Assembly: GCA_020432165.1 (NCBI GenBank) | Contig: JAGQGU010000010.1 | Location: 1-64,000, forward strand | Length of the DNA: 64,000 nt | Direction of reading: 5' to 3' | DNA from: Thermomicrobiales bacterium | GTDB taxonomy: Bacteria > Chloroflexota > Chloroflexia > Thermomicrobiales > UBA6265 | Shown here: piece after piece, positions 54,499 to 63,362 of the stretch | Numbering within the stretch: the first letter of the stretch is position 1 | Layout of the letters: the number at the start of each line of letters is the position of its first letter | Notes under the pieces: generated by a model | The model's input: only the letters and a program-made list of their open reading frames with translations | What the model was told of the DNA's origin: nothing | Databases searched by the model: none | Translations under genes and position numbers: made by a program

Positions 54499-57303
54499 TC
54501 ATATCTCCCCGATATCCGTGCCGACGCCAACGGTCTCCAATCGGCTGATCCCGTCTGCGGTCTCCTTCACTTGCCAGATCTCGTCCAGAATAGGTGAGGT
54601 CCGAATGTCATCGACATGACTGATGATGAAGACCTGTTGGAACTGATCGTTCGCATTCGTGATCGTGCCCAACATCTCCAGCAAACGTTGACGCCGTTCC
54701 AGATCGAGCGAGCCGAAAACCTCATCGAGTACCAGGAATCCTGGCGGTGTCGCGCTCGCACCCCCAATAACCCGACTCAGCGCAATCCGCGAGCAGAGCG
54801 CAATCGCATCGCGTTCGCCGCCAGAAAATGTCTCATACGGATACTTCTCATCATCACCGTCATATACCTGAATCGAGAAGTTGTTGTCGAACTCCACCCG
54901 ATCATATTTGCCATCGGTAACCTGACTGACCAGATCGCTCGTGATTTCGCTCAGCTTTGGTGCATACCAGGCGGCTGCATATTTCTCGAACTCGCTGAAC
55001 TCGCGGTACATCTGATCGAGGTCGTCGGCTTCCCGCCGCTTCGCCTCCGCCGTCTTCGCCAGTTCTTCGAGGCGTGTCTTGTCTTCCTGAATGCGATTAC
55101 GCATGTGTTCGACTTCACGCAAGCTAGTCTGCTGGGCATAGTGCTGCTGGGTGGCAATGCGTTCCTGCTCCAATGCGGCCGCGTTGGCTGATTGCGCTGC
55201 GAGCAATGTGGAGGGATCGTACCCAAGTTGCTGCCGTTGTGCCTGCAATACCTGCATCTGCTGCGACGTCTCGGCGGCGATCTGGGCGGATTGCGCGCGT
55301 GCGCGCTCGGTGGCGTCTCTCGTTGCCAGATCGCGATCGATTTGCAGGATGGTTGTCCTTGCGGCCTGCGCTTCCTGCAGTTGCGCGATGACCGTGTGAT
55401 GCTCGGCCTCGTTGTACGTGGCATCGGCCAGCGTTTGCAGCTCAGCGTCCAGAGAGGCGCGCTCTGCCGCGATTTGAGCGAGTTTCTGCTGTTCTCGCGC
55501 GACGATGGCACTGGCATCGACAATCTTGCGCCATGCAACCAGTGTGCGCTGGGCAGATTCTCGTTGCTGTAGAGTGGGAACCTCGCGCAGTCCGGTGGCT
55601 TTCAGCGTCTCCTGCAGTTCATTCTCCACAGTGCGGACCGTTGCCTGCTGATCCTCGACATAGCGATGTCCGGTTTCCAGCGAGTTCACGATCTGCGCGA
55701 TCTTCTGGGCAGCTTCAGCAAGTTGCGTGCGCTGCCGTTGCAGATCGGTCACGTCCCGGTTATTGGCTTGCAGCTGAACATCGATCGCCTGAATATGTTG
55801 CTTGTGATCGGCAATTTCGCGACGGAAGACCTCCGTGACATGGGCAGTATCGGCGGCCGTGAAAGGTCGCTGACACGTCGGACAGACTTCGCCCTCGTGC
55901 TGATGCTCAAGGTTCTGGAGGATGCGCTCACTGCGCTGAAGATCGCTGGCATAACGTTTGCGAGTACTCTCGGCGGCGGCCGTACTTGCTTGCAGTTCGG
56001 AGATACGCGTATCAATGGCGACCAACTGCTCGGTTGGATCCCCATTCGCGACAGCCTGCGAGTATTGTTGTTGAAGCTCTTCCACCCGTTTCAGAAAGGC
56101 GTTCAGCCGCGACTGTTCGGACTTCGTCTTCTCACCAAAATCAATCGTGGCGTCGATCGCAGCGACTTGTGCCTCGTGCGCGGCCAGATCAATGCTCTGC
56201 GTCCAGGTGATAGCGGCATTGATATCCGTTGCGGACCAGACTGGATTGCCATCTGGCGCCGGGGAAGTGTCGATAGCCTGTTGTATTGATGCCTGCGCAT
56301 CCCGCTCACGCAGATTGAGTCCGTGAATGTGCTGATCAAGTTCGCGTTTCCGTTGCGCCGCCTGGCGCTGGGCAGTGAACGCCTTGTCTCGTTCTACCAA
56401 ATCCGGTGTCTTCTCCGCGACGAACATGAGTTGATCGCGTTGACGCTCGGCGTTGGTAAGGCGGGCTAACTCCTGAGTGGCATTGGCCTCGCGTTGTACA
56501 GCGAGATCATGCTCACGCTGCTTCTGCATCAGTTGTTGGTTCAGCACCGCATCCTGATCGCGCAGCTGTTCGATAGCGGATAGCGCTGCCTGCGCTGATT
56601 GCACACCGTTTTTGGCGTGAAGCACCGCCTCGTTTGACATTGCCATCGCCCGACCGGCCTCGGCAATCGTTGTCTCGGCTACCTTTAACTCTTCGCTGAA
56701 ATCCCGGTCCCGAGCTTGCTCTTCGCTGAGATTGAGATAGCTGCGAGCATCCGACTGCGCGCGCTTGCGTTCCTCGGCGATGAGCTCTTGGGCCTGGCGG
56801 ATCGTCTCCAGGCCGAGCAGCTTGCCGACCTCGCGCCGCCGTGTTGTGGGCGAGCCGTTGAAGAAACCCAACTCTTTCTGACGGGTGAAGAAGGTGGCGA
56901 CGAATGCAGTGTGATCGAGTCCGATGAGATTGTTCGCGACGTACTGGGTGACTTGCGGCGCGCCATCGACGATCTTCTCCTCGTCGCCGTTGGCATCGCG
57001 CCGATAGATCCGTGCCTTGGCGGCACCCTTCCCGAGTTCGCGTTCGACGGTGTACTGGATACCCGTTGCCGGATCGTTGATCGTTACCGCCACCATCGTA
57101 TTGCCACGCCAGGTACGCGGACGCACGTCGGCAGCCTTGATGGTCGATGGCGAGTAGAGCGCCCACTCGATAGCCTCAAAGAGCGTGGTTTTGCCGACGC
57201 CGTTGGTGCCGATCACTCCAATCGTGCCCGCCTGGGGTATCTCTATCTCCTGGCTGCCGCCATATTGCTTGTAGTTGATGATCTGCACCTTGCTGAGGAT
57301 CAT
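54499..57303 (-). CDS. Rad50/SbcC-type SMC ATPase
   Basis: The 934-residue SMC-like ATPase pairs with Mre11 in DNA-end processing. Walker A is GTNGVGKTT (residues 32-40), a coiled coil covers about 180-790 with a zinc-hook CPTC near residue 473 at its tip, the signature is TFSGGERDAIALCSR (about 822) and Walker B is FLVLDEVFGSLD (about 853). Length is near that of archaeal Rad50 (about 880-900) and shorter than E. coli SbcC (1048). Its start overlaps the mre11-like stop by 4 bp, and it is the last gene of the nurA-herA-mre11-rad50 operon. Confidence 0.93.
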   Translation of the reverse strand: MILSKVQIINYKQYGGSQEIEIPQAGTIGVIGTNGVGKTTLFEAIEWALYSPSTIKAADVRPRTWRGNTMVAVTINDPATGIQYTVERELGKGAAKARIYRRDANGDEEKIVDGAPQVTQYVANNLIGLDHTAFVATFFTRQKELGFFNGSPTTRRREVGKLLGLETIRQAQELIAEERKRAQSDARSYLNLSEEQARDRDFSEELKVAETTIAEAGRAMAMSNEAVLHAKNGVQSAQAALSAIEQLRDQDAVLNQQLMQKQREHDLAVQREANATQELARLTNAERQRDQLMFVAEKTPDLVERDKAFTAQRQAAQRKRELDQHIHGLNLRERDAQASIQQAIDTSPAPDGNPVWSATDINAAITWTQSIDLAAHEAQVAAIDATIDFGEKTKSEQSRLNAFLKRVEELQQQYSQAVANGDPTEQLVAIDTRISELQASTAAAESTRKRYASDLQRSERILQNLEHQHEGEVCPTCQRPFTAADTAHVTEVFRREIADHKQHIQAIDVQLQANNRDVTDLQRQRTQLAEAAQKIAQIVNSLETGHRYVEDQQATVRTVENELQETLKATGLREVPTLQQRESAQRTLVAWRKIVDASAIVAREQQKLAQIAAERASLDAELQTLADATYNEAEHHTVIAQLQEAQAARTTILQIDRDLATRDATERARAQSAQIAAETSQQMQVLQAQRQQLGYDPSTLLAAQSANAAALEQERIATQQHYAQQTSLREVEHMRNRIQEDKTRLEELAKTAEAKRREADDLDQMYREFSEFEKYAAAWYAPKLSEITSDLVSQVTDGKYDRVEFDNNFSIQVYDGDDEKYPYETFSGGERDAIALCSRIALSRVIGGASATPPGFLVLDEVFGSLDLERRQRLLEMLGTITNANDQFQQVFIISHVDDIRTSPILDEIWQVKETADGISRLETVGVGTDIGEI

Positions 57304-58520
57304 CCTTCATCCTCCGGTGCGATTGTGGCAGCTGCGGCGATCGCTTCCTGCAGCGCGAGATCGCCTCGTTTCAGGAAGACTTCCGCGAAGCGATCATTGA
57401 AGGCATCACCCTTGCGATGCTCCACAAATTGGGCGAAGAGTTCGCGGAGATCGGGGAACTCCAGATCAACATCGACCTTCTCGCCCGGTAACGGTTGCTG
57501 TTTTTGCTCAGCCGGAATCGTTAGATGCCAGATGGTGTCAGTGAGTTCCCGCCGCAGAATGGATTCCGCTTCGCGCTTGTCGCCACGCTCGGCATTGAAG
57601 ATGCGTGCCCGTACCATGGCTTGCTGTTTTGTGGCGGCATCCTCCGGGAGTCGTTCGATCTTGCGGAGGACTTCATCCGCGATCTCACGCCCACGCATGT
57701 TTTCTGCATAGGTAATCTTCAGGTCGAGCATGGGGCGAGCGTGTGGATAGAGCACCGGCTCGACAGATGGCGCTTCCCCCATACCAGGGAGAGTCACCAT
57801 CATGTAACCTGGTTCTGCCTCGAAATCCCCCCAGCCGTTGCGTTCGGTGCTACCGGCATACCAACCATTGGTGATACCCGGCGGCTGCATGCGCAGGTGG
57901 TAGTGGCCGAGTGCGATGTAGTCGAATCCGGTATCCAGCAGACTCCGGTCCAGTTCCTCCTCGCCGGGTTCGGCGTGTTTGCCGGGGTCGAGAATGCCCT
58001 TCACCATGCCGTGAATCACCATGATGTTCAACTTGTTCGGGTAGATCGAGGGAAAGGCGGGATTCTCCGGATTCGTCAGCGCTCCGTGCGGCACTGCCTG
58101 TATATGCAGGTTCAGATGCGAGAAGGTAGTGATGTCGTGTGCTTCATCATAGCCCGCGTAGAACGTCGTGCGTGGGAGCGCCAGATCGAGTACGGAGTAG
58201 GCACTGCCACCAGTGCGTAGTCGCGGCGTATCGTGGTTACCCGCGATCACCAGGCTCGGGATGCCAGCGTCCTCAATCCGTCGCCACTGTTGGATGAAAT
58301 GGCGCAACGTATGCCAGGTAGGACGGGCGTAGTGGAAGACATCGCCCGCGTGTATCACCGCATCAGGCTGCTGCCTGATGATATCGTCCACGGCCCACTC
58401 GAACGCGCGCTCGAAATCGACTGTGCGCTGGTTACGTCCCGTTTCCGGGTCCTGCTTGTTCAGAGCCCGGTAGCCGAGATGTGTATCTGCGATGTGGGCG
58501 ATGCGAACTGGCTTGCTCAT
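57300..58520 (-). CDS. Mre11/SbcD-type nuclease
   Basis: This is a 406-residue Mn-dependent calcineurin-like nuclease. The phosphoesterase motifs are complete: D12 and H14 in IADTHLGYRAL, D60 in HAGDVFHYARP, N95-H96-D97 in AGNHDTPRL, then HGMVKG and GHYHLRMQPPG. A capping domain and a helical tail for Rad50 binding follow. I chose ATG 58520, which overlaps the herA stop (ATGA) and directly precedes the first beta strand; the frame to 58574 lies inside herA. It works with the downstream Rad50-like protein on DNA ends and hairpins. Confidence 0.93.
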   Translation of the reverse strand: MSKPVRIAHIADTHLGYRALNKQDPETGRNQRTVDFERAFEWAVDDIIRQQPDAVIHAGDVFHYARPTWHTLRHFIQQWRRIEDAGIPSLVIAGNHDTPRLRTGGSAYSVLDLALPRTTFYAGYDEAHDITTFSHLNLHIQAVPHGALTNPENPAFPSIYPNKLNIMVIHGMVKGILDPGKHAEPGEEELDRSLLDTGFDYIALGHYHLRMQPPGITNGWYAGSTERNGWGDFEAEPGYMMVTLPGMGEAPSVEPVLYPHARPMLDLKITYAENMRGREIADEVLRKIERLPEDAATKQQAMVRARIFNAERGDKREAESILRRELTDTIWHLTIPAEQKQQPLPGEKVDVDLEFPDLRELFAQFVEHRKGDAFNDRFAEVFLKRGDLALQEAIAAAATIAPEDEG

Positions 58521-60649
58521 GCGTATCCTTGCGCTGCCTTGTGGGTAGCGATCACGTTCTTCGCATACTCCCATGGCCGTGAGCGTGAGGTGAGATTGCC
58601 CTTGAGGCGCGTGGTGATGGTATCGCAGATGGTCGTTTCATCGGCAAGCTTCAGACCCTCTATTTCTTGCAGGACGCTTGCCTTCGATGGAGCACCATCG
58701 CCCATCAAATCTTTCATGACACGATAGAGCATATCGCCGAGGCGACTCGTTGACGTCGTCTCCGCACCGAAGACGCGCTGCCCCACGATGCCGGGCAGCG
58801 TGGGCGGGAGAGGGAAGGTGCCGAAGAGGGGAGAGCGATAGTGCGCATGGCGAATAAGCAGGCGTCCCTTCGGTAGTCCCAGCAACTCTTGTTTTTGGGT
58901 CTCCGAGATACTGCGGTAGGCAGCGTTGATGATTTCCTCATCGCCAATACGCCCATAGAGGCTCGTGCCGCAGTTCCCCAGCACTTCACCATCGACCTTG
59001 CTGCGGAACTGCTGCGCACCCATCAGCACCACATTCAGGTGGCGACCGCGTGCGGCGATATCGACGAGTGTATCTCTCAGCCCACCTTCGCCACCGGCAG
59101 GGGCGTACTTGTTCAACTCATCGACAAAAATGATGAGCTTGTCTACACCCATATCGGATCCTTCGGCCAGATCCCAGATGCGATTGATAGTGGCAGTAAC
59201 GATCAACTCCTTCGCCACTGAGTTCACTGCACTGATATCCACCACCCGGATTTCGTTGGGCGTGAAACGATTGTCCACCTGGGGCAGGTGTCCGAAATTC
59301 GGTACACCTTCTGTGAGGAGTCCACCGAGCTTGCGCGTTAACCCCTTGAAGCGATTCTCCGCTTTGCGGATCGTGGCACGGTGGTGACCATTCCAGGTGT
59401 CTTCACCAGTGCTGTCGAGTTCGGTGTAGATCTGGTTGAAGAGTTTGTTGAGATCTTCAATCGAGTCGACTCTGCGTTCGCGGAGTTCGTAGATGAAGCC
59501 GAAGAACTTGTCATCCAGATCGGCGAAGCCGAAGACCTTGTGGGGATAGTCGATCGCATCGCGCAGACTCCACGCGATCGGGAAGACGCGATCTGCCTGA
59601 CCATGCTGATGGCGATCCGTATTGAGTGCGGATTTATCGATACGACCGGAGAGATCGACAACGCCATTTGCAGGCGCTGGTGCCATGTTGGGCCGGAACG
59701 GCGCGAAGATATTCACATTGGTGAAGGGTAGGGGTTCCAGACCCAGCGCACGATACGCGGACTGCTGATCGTCGTTGAGCCCCTTCCAGTTAACTGCTTC
59801 ATACGCGGCCGCCGTATCTGGTTCAGGAATCGCTGGTTTATCCAGCCAAAGTAGATCCGGGCCCTTTACATTGAACATCAATGCCGCGACGGTTTTGTCC
59901 TCCTTCGCCAGTGTCTGAAAAATGCTGCTGGTGAGGAAGAGCGCATGGCTCGTTTTGGTGGCGAGACCGCTCTGACCCGTCCAGTTGGCATGGCCAGCCT
60001 CGGGGCCGAGCAAATAATCCTCATCCAGATAGAGTGGCGTCTTCTGGAATTTCTCATGCCCGTACACGTCGAGTTCGATGTTCCCCTCGGCATCACGGAC
60101 GTAGTTACCATTGGTATGCATCAACGCCGGAATGGTGCTGCCGGAAAAGCTATGGACGCCCAGCGCATAGTTGATTGCCTCCGGCGTCGCGAAGTAAACC
60201 GGACCGTTAACCGCCGGACGATTGCTCTGCACATCGTCGCGTAAATGTTTGGTGGCGAGCACATTCACCGTGAAGACGAGGATCTCTGGCCGCTTCGTTG
60301 GTCCGTCCTCCGGTAGCGCGATCTCCAGGCGACGATCGAAGTAGTCGTCGAGAAAGCTGCGCATATCGCTGAACCGGCGTGGTTCATCGACCACACCGAT
60401 CACGGCCGCTTCTTCGCTGAAGGCGACGACGATATGCCCGATATCGAGGGTGAGTGCATCATCAGCTGCCCAGAAATGAAACTGATGGCTACCGGCTGGT
60501 TCTTTCTCGCTGCTAACCACCCGGCCGATTGCGCCAGCATGATGATCGACCAGATCGGTGAAGCGTGGCAGGTTCCAGTTGCTGGTGTTGCGCGGTGTTT
60601 CATCTGCTTGTGATGCGGAGAATATGTCGTCTTCCCAGGTACTTACCAT
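58517..60649 (-). CDS. HerA-like hexameric DNA-translocating ATPase
   Basis: This is a 710-residue FtsK/HerA-superfamily ATPase. The N-terminus (about 30-100) fits a HAS barrel. The P-loop region is atypical, GQSGLATKTSHALFL (about 222-236), having Thr where the last Gly of GxxxxGK[ST] is expected, but keeping Lys-Thr-Ser. Walker B is clear: LIIFVDELNKYAP (about 503-512), followed by DIAARGRHLNVVLMGAQQFRS, the HerA sensor/arginine region. A long insert lies between the two. HerA pumps DNA for the NurA nuclease, which is encoded 9 bp upstream here. It overlaps the mre11-like gene by 4 bp. Confidence 0.88.
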   Translation of the reverse strand: MVSTWEDDIFSASQADETPRNTSNWNLPRFTDLVDHHAGAIGRVVSSEKEPAGSHQFHFWAADDALTLDIGHIVVAFSEEAAVIGVVDEPRRFSDMRSFLDDYFDRRLEIALPEDGPTKRPEILVFTVNVLATKHLRDDVQSNRPAVNGPVYFATPEAINYALGVHSFSGSTIPALMHTNGNYVRDAEGNIELDVYGHEKFQKTPLYLDEDYLLGPEAGHANWTGQSGLATKTSHALFLTSSIFQTLAKEDKTVAALMFNVKGPDLLWLDKPAIPEPDTAAAYEAVNWKGLNDDQQSAYRALGLEPLPFTNVNIFAPFRPNMAPAPANGVVDLSGRIDKSALNTDRHQHGQADRVFPIAWSLRDAIDYPHKVFGFADLDDKFFGFIYELRERRVDSIEDLNKLFNQIYTELDSTGEDTWNGHHRATIRKAENRFKGLTRKLGGLLTEGVPNFGHLPQVDNRFTPNEIRVVDISAVNSVAKELIVTATINRIWDLAEGSDMGVDKLIIFVDELNKYAPAGGEGGLRDTLVDIAARGRHLNVVLMGAQQFRSKVDGEVLGNCGTSLYGRIGDEEIINAAYRSISETQKQELLGLPKGRLLIRHAHYRSPLFGTFPLPPTLPGIVGQRVFGAETTSTSRLGDMLYRVMKDLMGDGAPSKASVLQEIEGLKLADETTICDTITTRLKGNLTSRSRPWEYAKNVIATHKAAQGYA

Positions 60650-60658
60650 TATTTTCTC

Positions 60659-61711
60659 CTACACTGGCCAGCCGGCAGTGATTGCATTGATGCGTTGTTT
60701 CAGCATGCGTTCCAGCAAATGTACGGGATAGAGGAGTGTTGGCCAGCGACTGTCGGCCTTCGGTGTTGGTACGCGCTCTGCCATCAGCCAACTCGCGATC
60801 TCATCGAACTGCTCGGTATCACGATCATCGCCATTGAGTTCGATCCGGATCAAGGCCCGTCGCGCGTCCAGTCCCTCCGATGGCCACATGCGCTGATAGA
60901 AATGTGTGCGGGCACTCGCGCGGCTGGTGGTGCGATAGGCGGTCGTGCGGTGGCCAGCAGGCAGATTGAGGAGCGTTACGGCATCCAGCCCGGCAAGATG
61001 TTGGCCTTGCGGATTCTTGATGAGTCCGATGGCACGAGCCGTATCGATGGCCAGTCGACCATCAATCACGAGCCAATCGTTGCCGGAATCGTGCCGATGA
61101 GCTTCCTCCCACGCGCGCGCGATGGCGAACTCCGCCAGCTCTCGCTGCTTGCCTGCCGTTTCATTGGCGTAGAAGAGTACCTGGTCGTAGATACCTGCGA
61201 TGCGGTGATATTCATCTTCACCGTGGAGGGGATCAATGACTTCCTGTCCGAGATCTTCGAGGATGTCTACGAGTGCGCGAATGTCGCCATTGTTCGTTTG
61301 CTGGGGTACGATCCAGATGAGCGATTCTCGCAGCGATCCCGGTACCAGGTAGCATTCGCCCTGAGCATTCCTCTCCAGCAAGCCAGCGACAGCAATGCTG
61401 ACGACAATCGGTACTACACCGATACGCCAGACCGGCATCGTCTTCTGGCTGCCATCAATGAACCAGCGGAAATGGGTGGCATTCTGACGTGGAATGGATC
61501 GTTGTTCAATGTGGTCGTGTGTGCCCTCGAGATACTCGATCTCTGGCGTATCCGCCAGCTGCTCACCGCCTATTTGCGGCAGCAGGACATCGCTCTCCAA
61601 TGTGCCGGCACGACGCATATCTATCGCCTGCACGCCACTGCGTCGCAAGGCATTCTCAATCCGCTGAACGCGGCTGGAGAGTGTTTCGAATCGGCGCGCA
61701 GTATCGGTCAA
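60659..61711 (-). CDS. NurA-like nuclease
   Basis: This is a 350-residue protein with the NurA pattern: an early Asp-Gly-Ser motif FRWFIDGSQK (D86) followed by a beta strand, and a later LVIDGRL (D217) with AIGLIKNP, then a conserved region around FYQRMWPSEGLDARRALIRI. NurA is a ring-shaped nuclease that works inside the HerA translocase to make 3' single strands. The N-terminal 25 residues form a helix. The start is a TTG at 61711 with AAAGGACG upstream. It is the first gene of the operon, behind a -10 and a GAAC-N4-GTTC palindrome. Confidence 0.8.
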   Translation of the reverse strand: MTDTARRFETLSSRVQRIENALRRSGVQAIDMRRAGTLESDVLLPQIGGEQLADTPEIEYLEGTHDHIEQRSIPRQNATHFRWFIDGSQKTMPVWRIGVVPIVVSIAVAGLLERNAQGECYLVPGSLRESLIWIVPQQTNNGDIRALVDILEDLGQEVIDPLHGEDEYHRIAGIYDQVLFYANETAGKQRELAEFAIARAWEEAHRHDSGNDWLVIDGRLAIDTARAIGLIKNPQGQHLAGLDAVTLLNLPAGHRTTAYRTTSRASARTHFYQRMWPSEGLDARRALIRIELNGDDRDTEQFDEIASWLMAERVPTPKADSRWPTLLYPVHLLERMLKQRINAITAGWPV

Positions 61712-61729
61712 CGGAAAGACGTCCTTTCA

Positions 61730-61741
61730 GAACACGTGTTC
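61730..61741. promoter_or_regulatory. GAACACGTGTTC palindrome, candidate LexA (SOS) box
   Basis: On the minus strand the site reads C-GAAC-ACGT-GTTC-T. It matches the Gram-positive LexA consensus CGAACRNRYGTTYG at 13 of 14 positions. It lies just after the predicted transcript start of the nurA operon, where bound LexA would block transcription. No lexA gene is in the window. Confidence 0.65.
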
Positions 61742-61749
61742 GATAGACA

Positions 61750-61755
61750 AGTATA
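61750..61755 (-). promoter_or_regulatory. -10 element of the nurA operon
   Basis: TATACT on the minus strand, 38 bp before the TTG start. No clear -35 lies at 16-18 bp (TATTGG at 17 bp is the nearest). Confidence 0.5.
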
Positions 61756-61840
61756 GTGGAAAGTCCGAACACCAATACAGCCCGAAATTGCGCTACGCTA
61801 CACGAGGTAGATTTGGTTGGCAGCGGAGATGAGGCGTTAT

Positions 61841-63289
61841 ATGGCTGATACCATCGGCAGTCGCAAGGCATGGGGCGGACGTTTTTCGGAGAATCCGGAT
61901 ACGCGGCTGGAAGCATTCAATGCTTCAGTCGGCTTTGATATCCGTATGGTGCGGGAGGATATTCGCGCCTCCATCGCGCATGCCCGGATGTTGGGCACGC
62001 AGCAGATTATCGATACCGCTGATGCCGAGACCATCATCGATGCGCTCTGGAGCATTCTCGGTGAGGTCGAAGCTGGCACGTTCATGCTTACCATCGCCGA
62101 TGAGGATGTTCATACCGGTGTCGAGCGCCGCTTGCGAGAGCTCATTGGTGCCACCGCTGGCCGACTCCACACGGGACGTAGCCGCAACGATCAGGTTGCC
62201 AACGATTTCCGGTTCTGGACCAAGCGCCAGCTGATTGAGGTCGCGAGTGGCTTGATCGATCTTATTAATGGCCTGCTGGAGATCTCCGGCAAGTACGCTG
62301 ATGTCGTCATGCCCGGCTACACGCATGTTCAGCGCGCGCAGCCGGTGCTCTTCTCCCATCACATGCATGCCTATTGCGAGATGTTTCTGCGCGATCTCGA
62401 GCGGGTCCGCCAGGCATATGATCGTACCGATGTGCTTGCGCTTGGTAGCGCTGCCCTCGCCGGTGCCACCTATCCGCTCGATCGCGAGATGGTCGCCGCT
62501 GAGCTTCACTTCGCGCGCATTAGTCGCAACTCAATGGATGCCGTTGGCGATCGCGATTTCGTCCTCGATGCGCTCTACGCTTGCTCCGTCATTGCCATGC
62601 ACATCAGTCGCCTCAGCGAGGAACTCGTGTACTGGAGTTCTGGCGAGTTCGGCTACATCACCATTGCCGATCGCTTCAGCACTGGCAGCAGCATCATGCC
62701 GCAGAAGAAGAACGCCGATATCGCCGAGCTTGGCCGCGGCAAAAGCGGACGTGTCTTCGGTAATCTCATCGGTATGCTGGTGACGATGAAGGGCCAGCCG
62801 ATGACCTACAACAAGGACAGTCAGGAAGATAAAGAGGGCTTGATCGATAGTATCGATACGATCCTGGCTGTGCTCGATGTCTTCCCACCCATGATCAGTA
62901 GTATTACCGTCCACGGTGATCGTACCGCCGCCGCTTCGGTGAAGGACTTTACATTGGCAACCGATGCTGCCGATGTGCTCGCCAAGGCGGGGATCCCTTT
63001 CCGCGAAGCACACGAGATCGTCGGCACCCTGGTCGGCGATTGCATTCGCGCAGGCAAGACCTTTGCGGATCTCACGGACGACGAGTGGGCCGCAGTGCAT
63101 CCTGTTTTCGCAGAGCAGCGTCCGCCTCTGGATGGTCTCGGTAGCACGCGTTTACGCGATCTTCCCGGTGGTACCGCTCCAAATCGCGTCAATGCTGCCC
63201 GGGACGAGATGCGAGCGCTGTTGTCCGATGAGAACGCCTGGGTGACGAGTCGCCGGGCTGAACAGGACGATATCTTCACCCGCGGTTGA
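61841..63289 (+). CDS. argH: Argininosuccinate lyase
   Basis: The 482-residue enzyme catalyses the last step of arginine synthesis, splitting argininosuccinate into arginine and fumarate. The family start KAWGGRFSENPDTRLEAF, the HTGRSRNDQVANDFRFW motif, PGYTHVQRAQPVLFSHH and the signature GSSIMPQKKNADIAE are present; most homologues have Pro where this signature has Ala (KKNPD). Catalytic residues around the serine loop are intact. I use ATG 61841, with GAGG six bases upstream. It is divergent from nurA and followed by a palindromic hairpin. No other arg gene is close. Confidence 0.95.
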   Translation: MADTIGSRKAWGGRFSENPDTRLEAFNASVGFDIRMVREDIRASIAHARMLGTQQIIDTADAETIIDALWSILGEVEAGTFMLTIADEDVHTGVERRLRELIGATAGRLHTGRSRNDQVANDFRFWTKRQLIEVASGLIDLINGLLEISGKYADVVMPGYTHVQRAQPVLFSHHMHAYCEMFLRDLERVRQAYDRTDVLALGSAALAGATYPLDREMVAAELHFARISRNSMDAVGDRDFVLDALYACSVIAMHISRLSEELVYWSSGEFGYITIADRFSTGSSIMPQKKNADIAELGRGKSGRVFGNLIGMLVTMKGQPMTYNKDSQEDKEGLIDSIDTILAVLDVFPPMISSITVHGDRTAAASVKDFTLATDAADVLAKAGIPFREAHEIVGTLVGDCIRAGKTFADLTDDEWAAVHPVFAEQRPPLDGLGSTRLRDLPGGTAPNRVNAARDEMRALLSDENAWVTSRRAEQDDIFTRG

Positions 63290-63303
63290 CGCATATATGA
63301 AAG

Positions 63304-63341
63304 GGGCGGATCCTGGAGCCGAAGGCATAAGGTATCCGCCC
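63304..63341. terminator. GGGCGGAT palindrome after argH, repeat-type terminator
   Basis: GGGCGGAT (63304-63311) pairs with ATCCGCCC (63334-63341). It is the type 2 palindrome (GGGGCGGA..TCCGCCC), here located directly after argH, followed by TGATCTTCTT. Confidence 0.55.
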
Positions 63342-63362
63342 TGATCTTCTTAGGTGGCTGCT

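Noticed and set aside
54499-61711. HerA-based phage defence island (HerA-Sir2, HerA-DUF4297 or similar)
   Set aside because: The partners are NurA, Mre11 and Rad50, not Sir2 or DUF4297 effectors, and the flanks are housekeeping genes (argH, treZ) without other defence genes.
60695-61756. 353-codon plus-strand frame opposite nurA
   Set aside because: The minus-strand frame carries NurA motifs and is coupled to herA; the plus frame has none.
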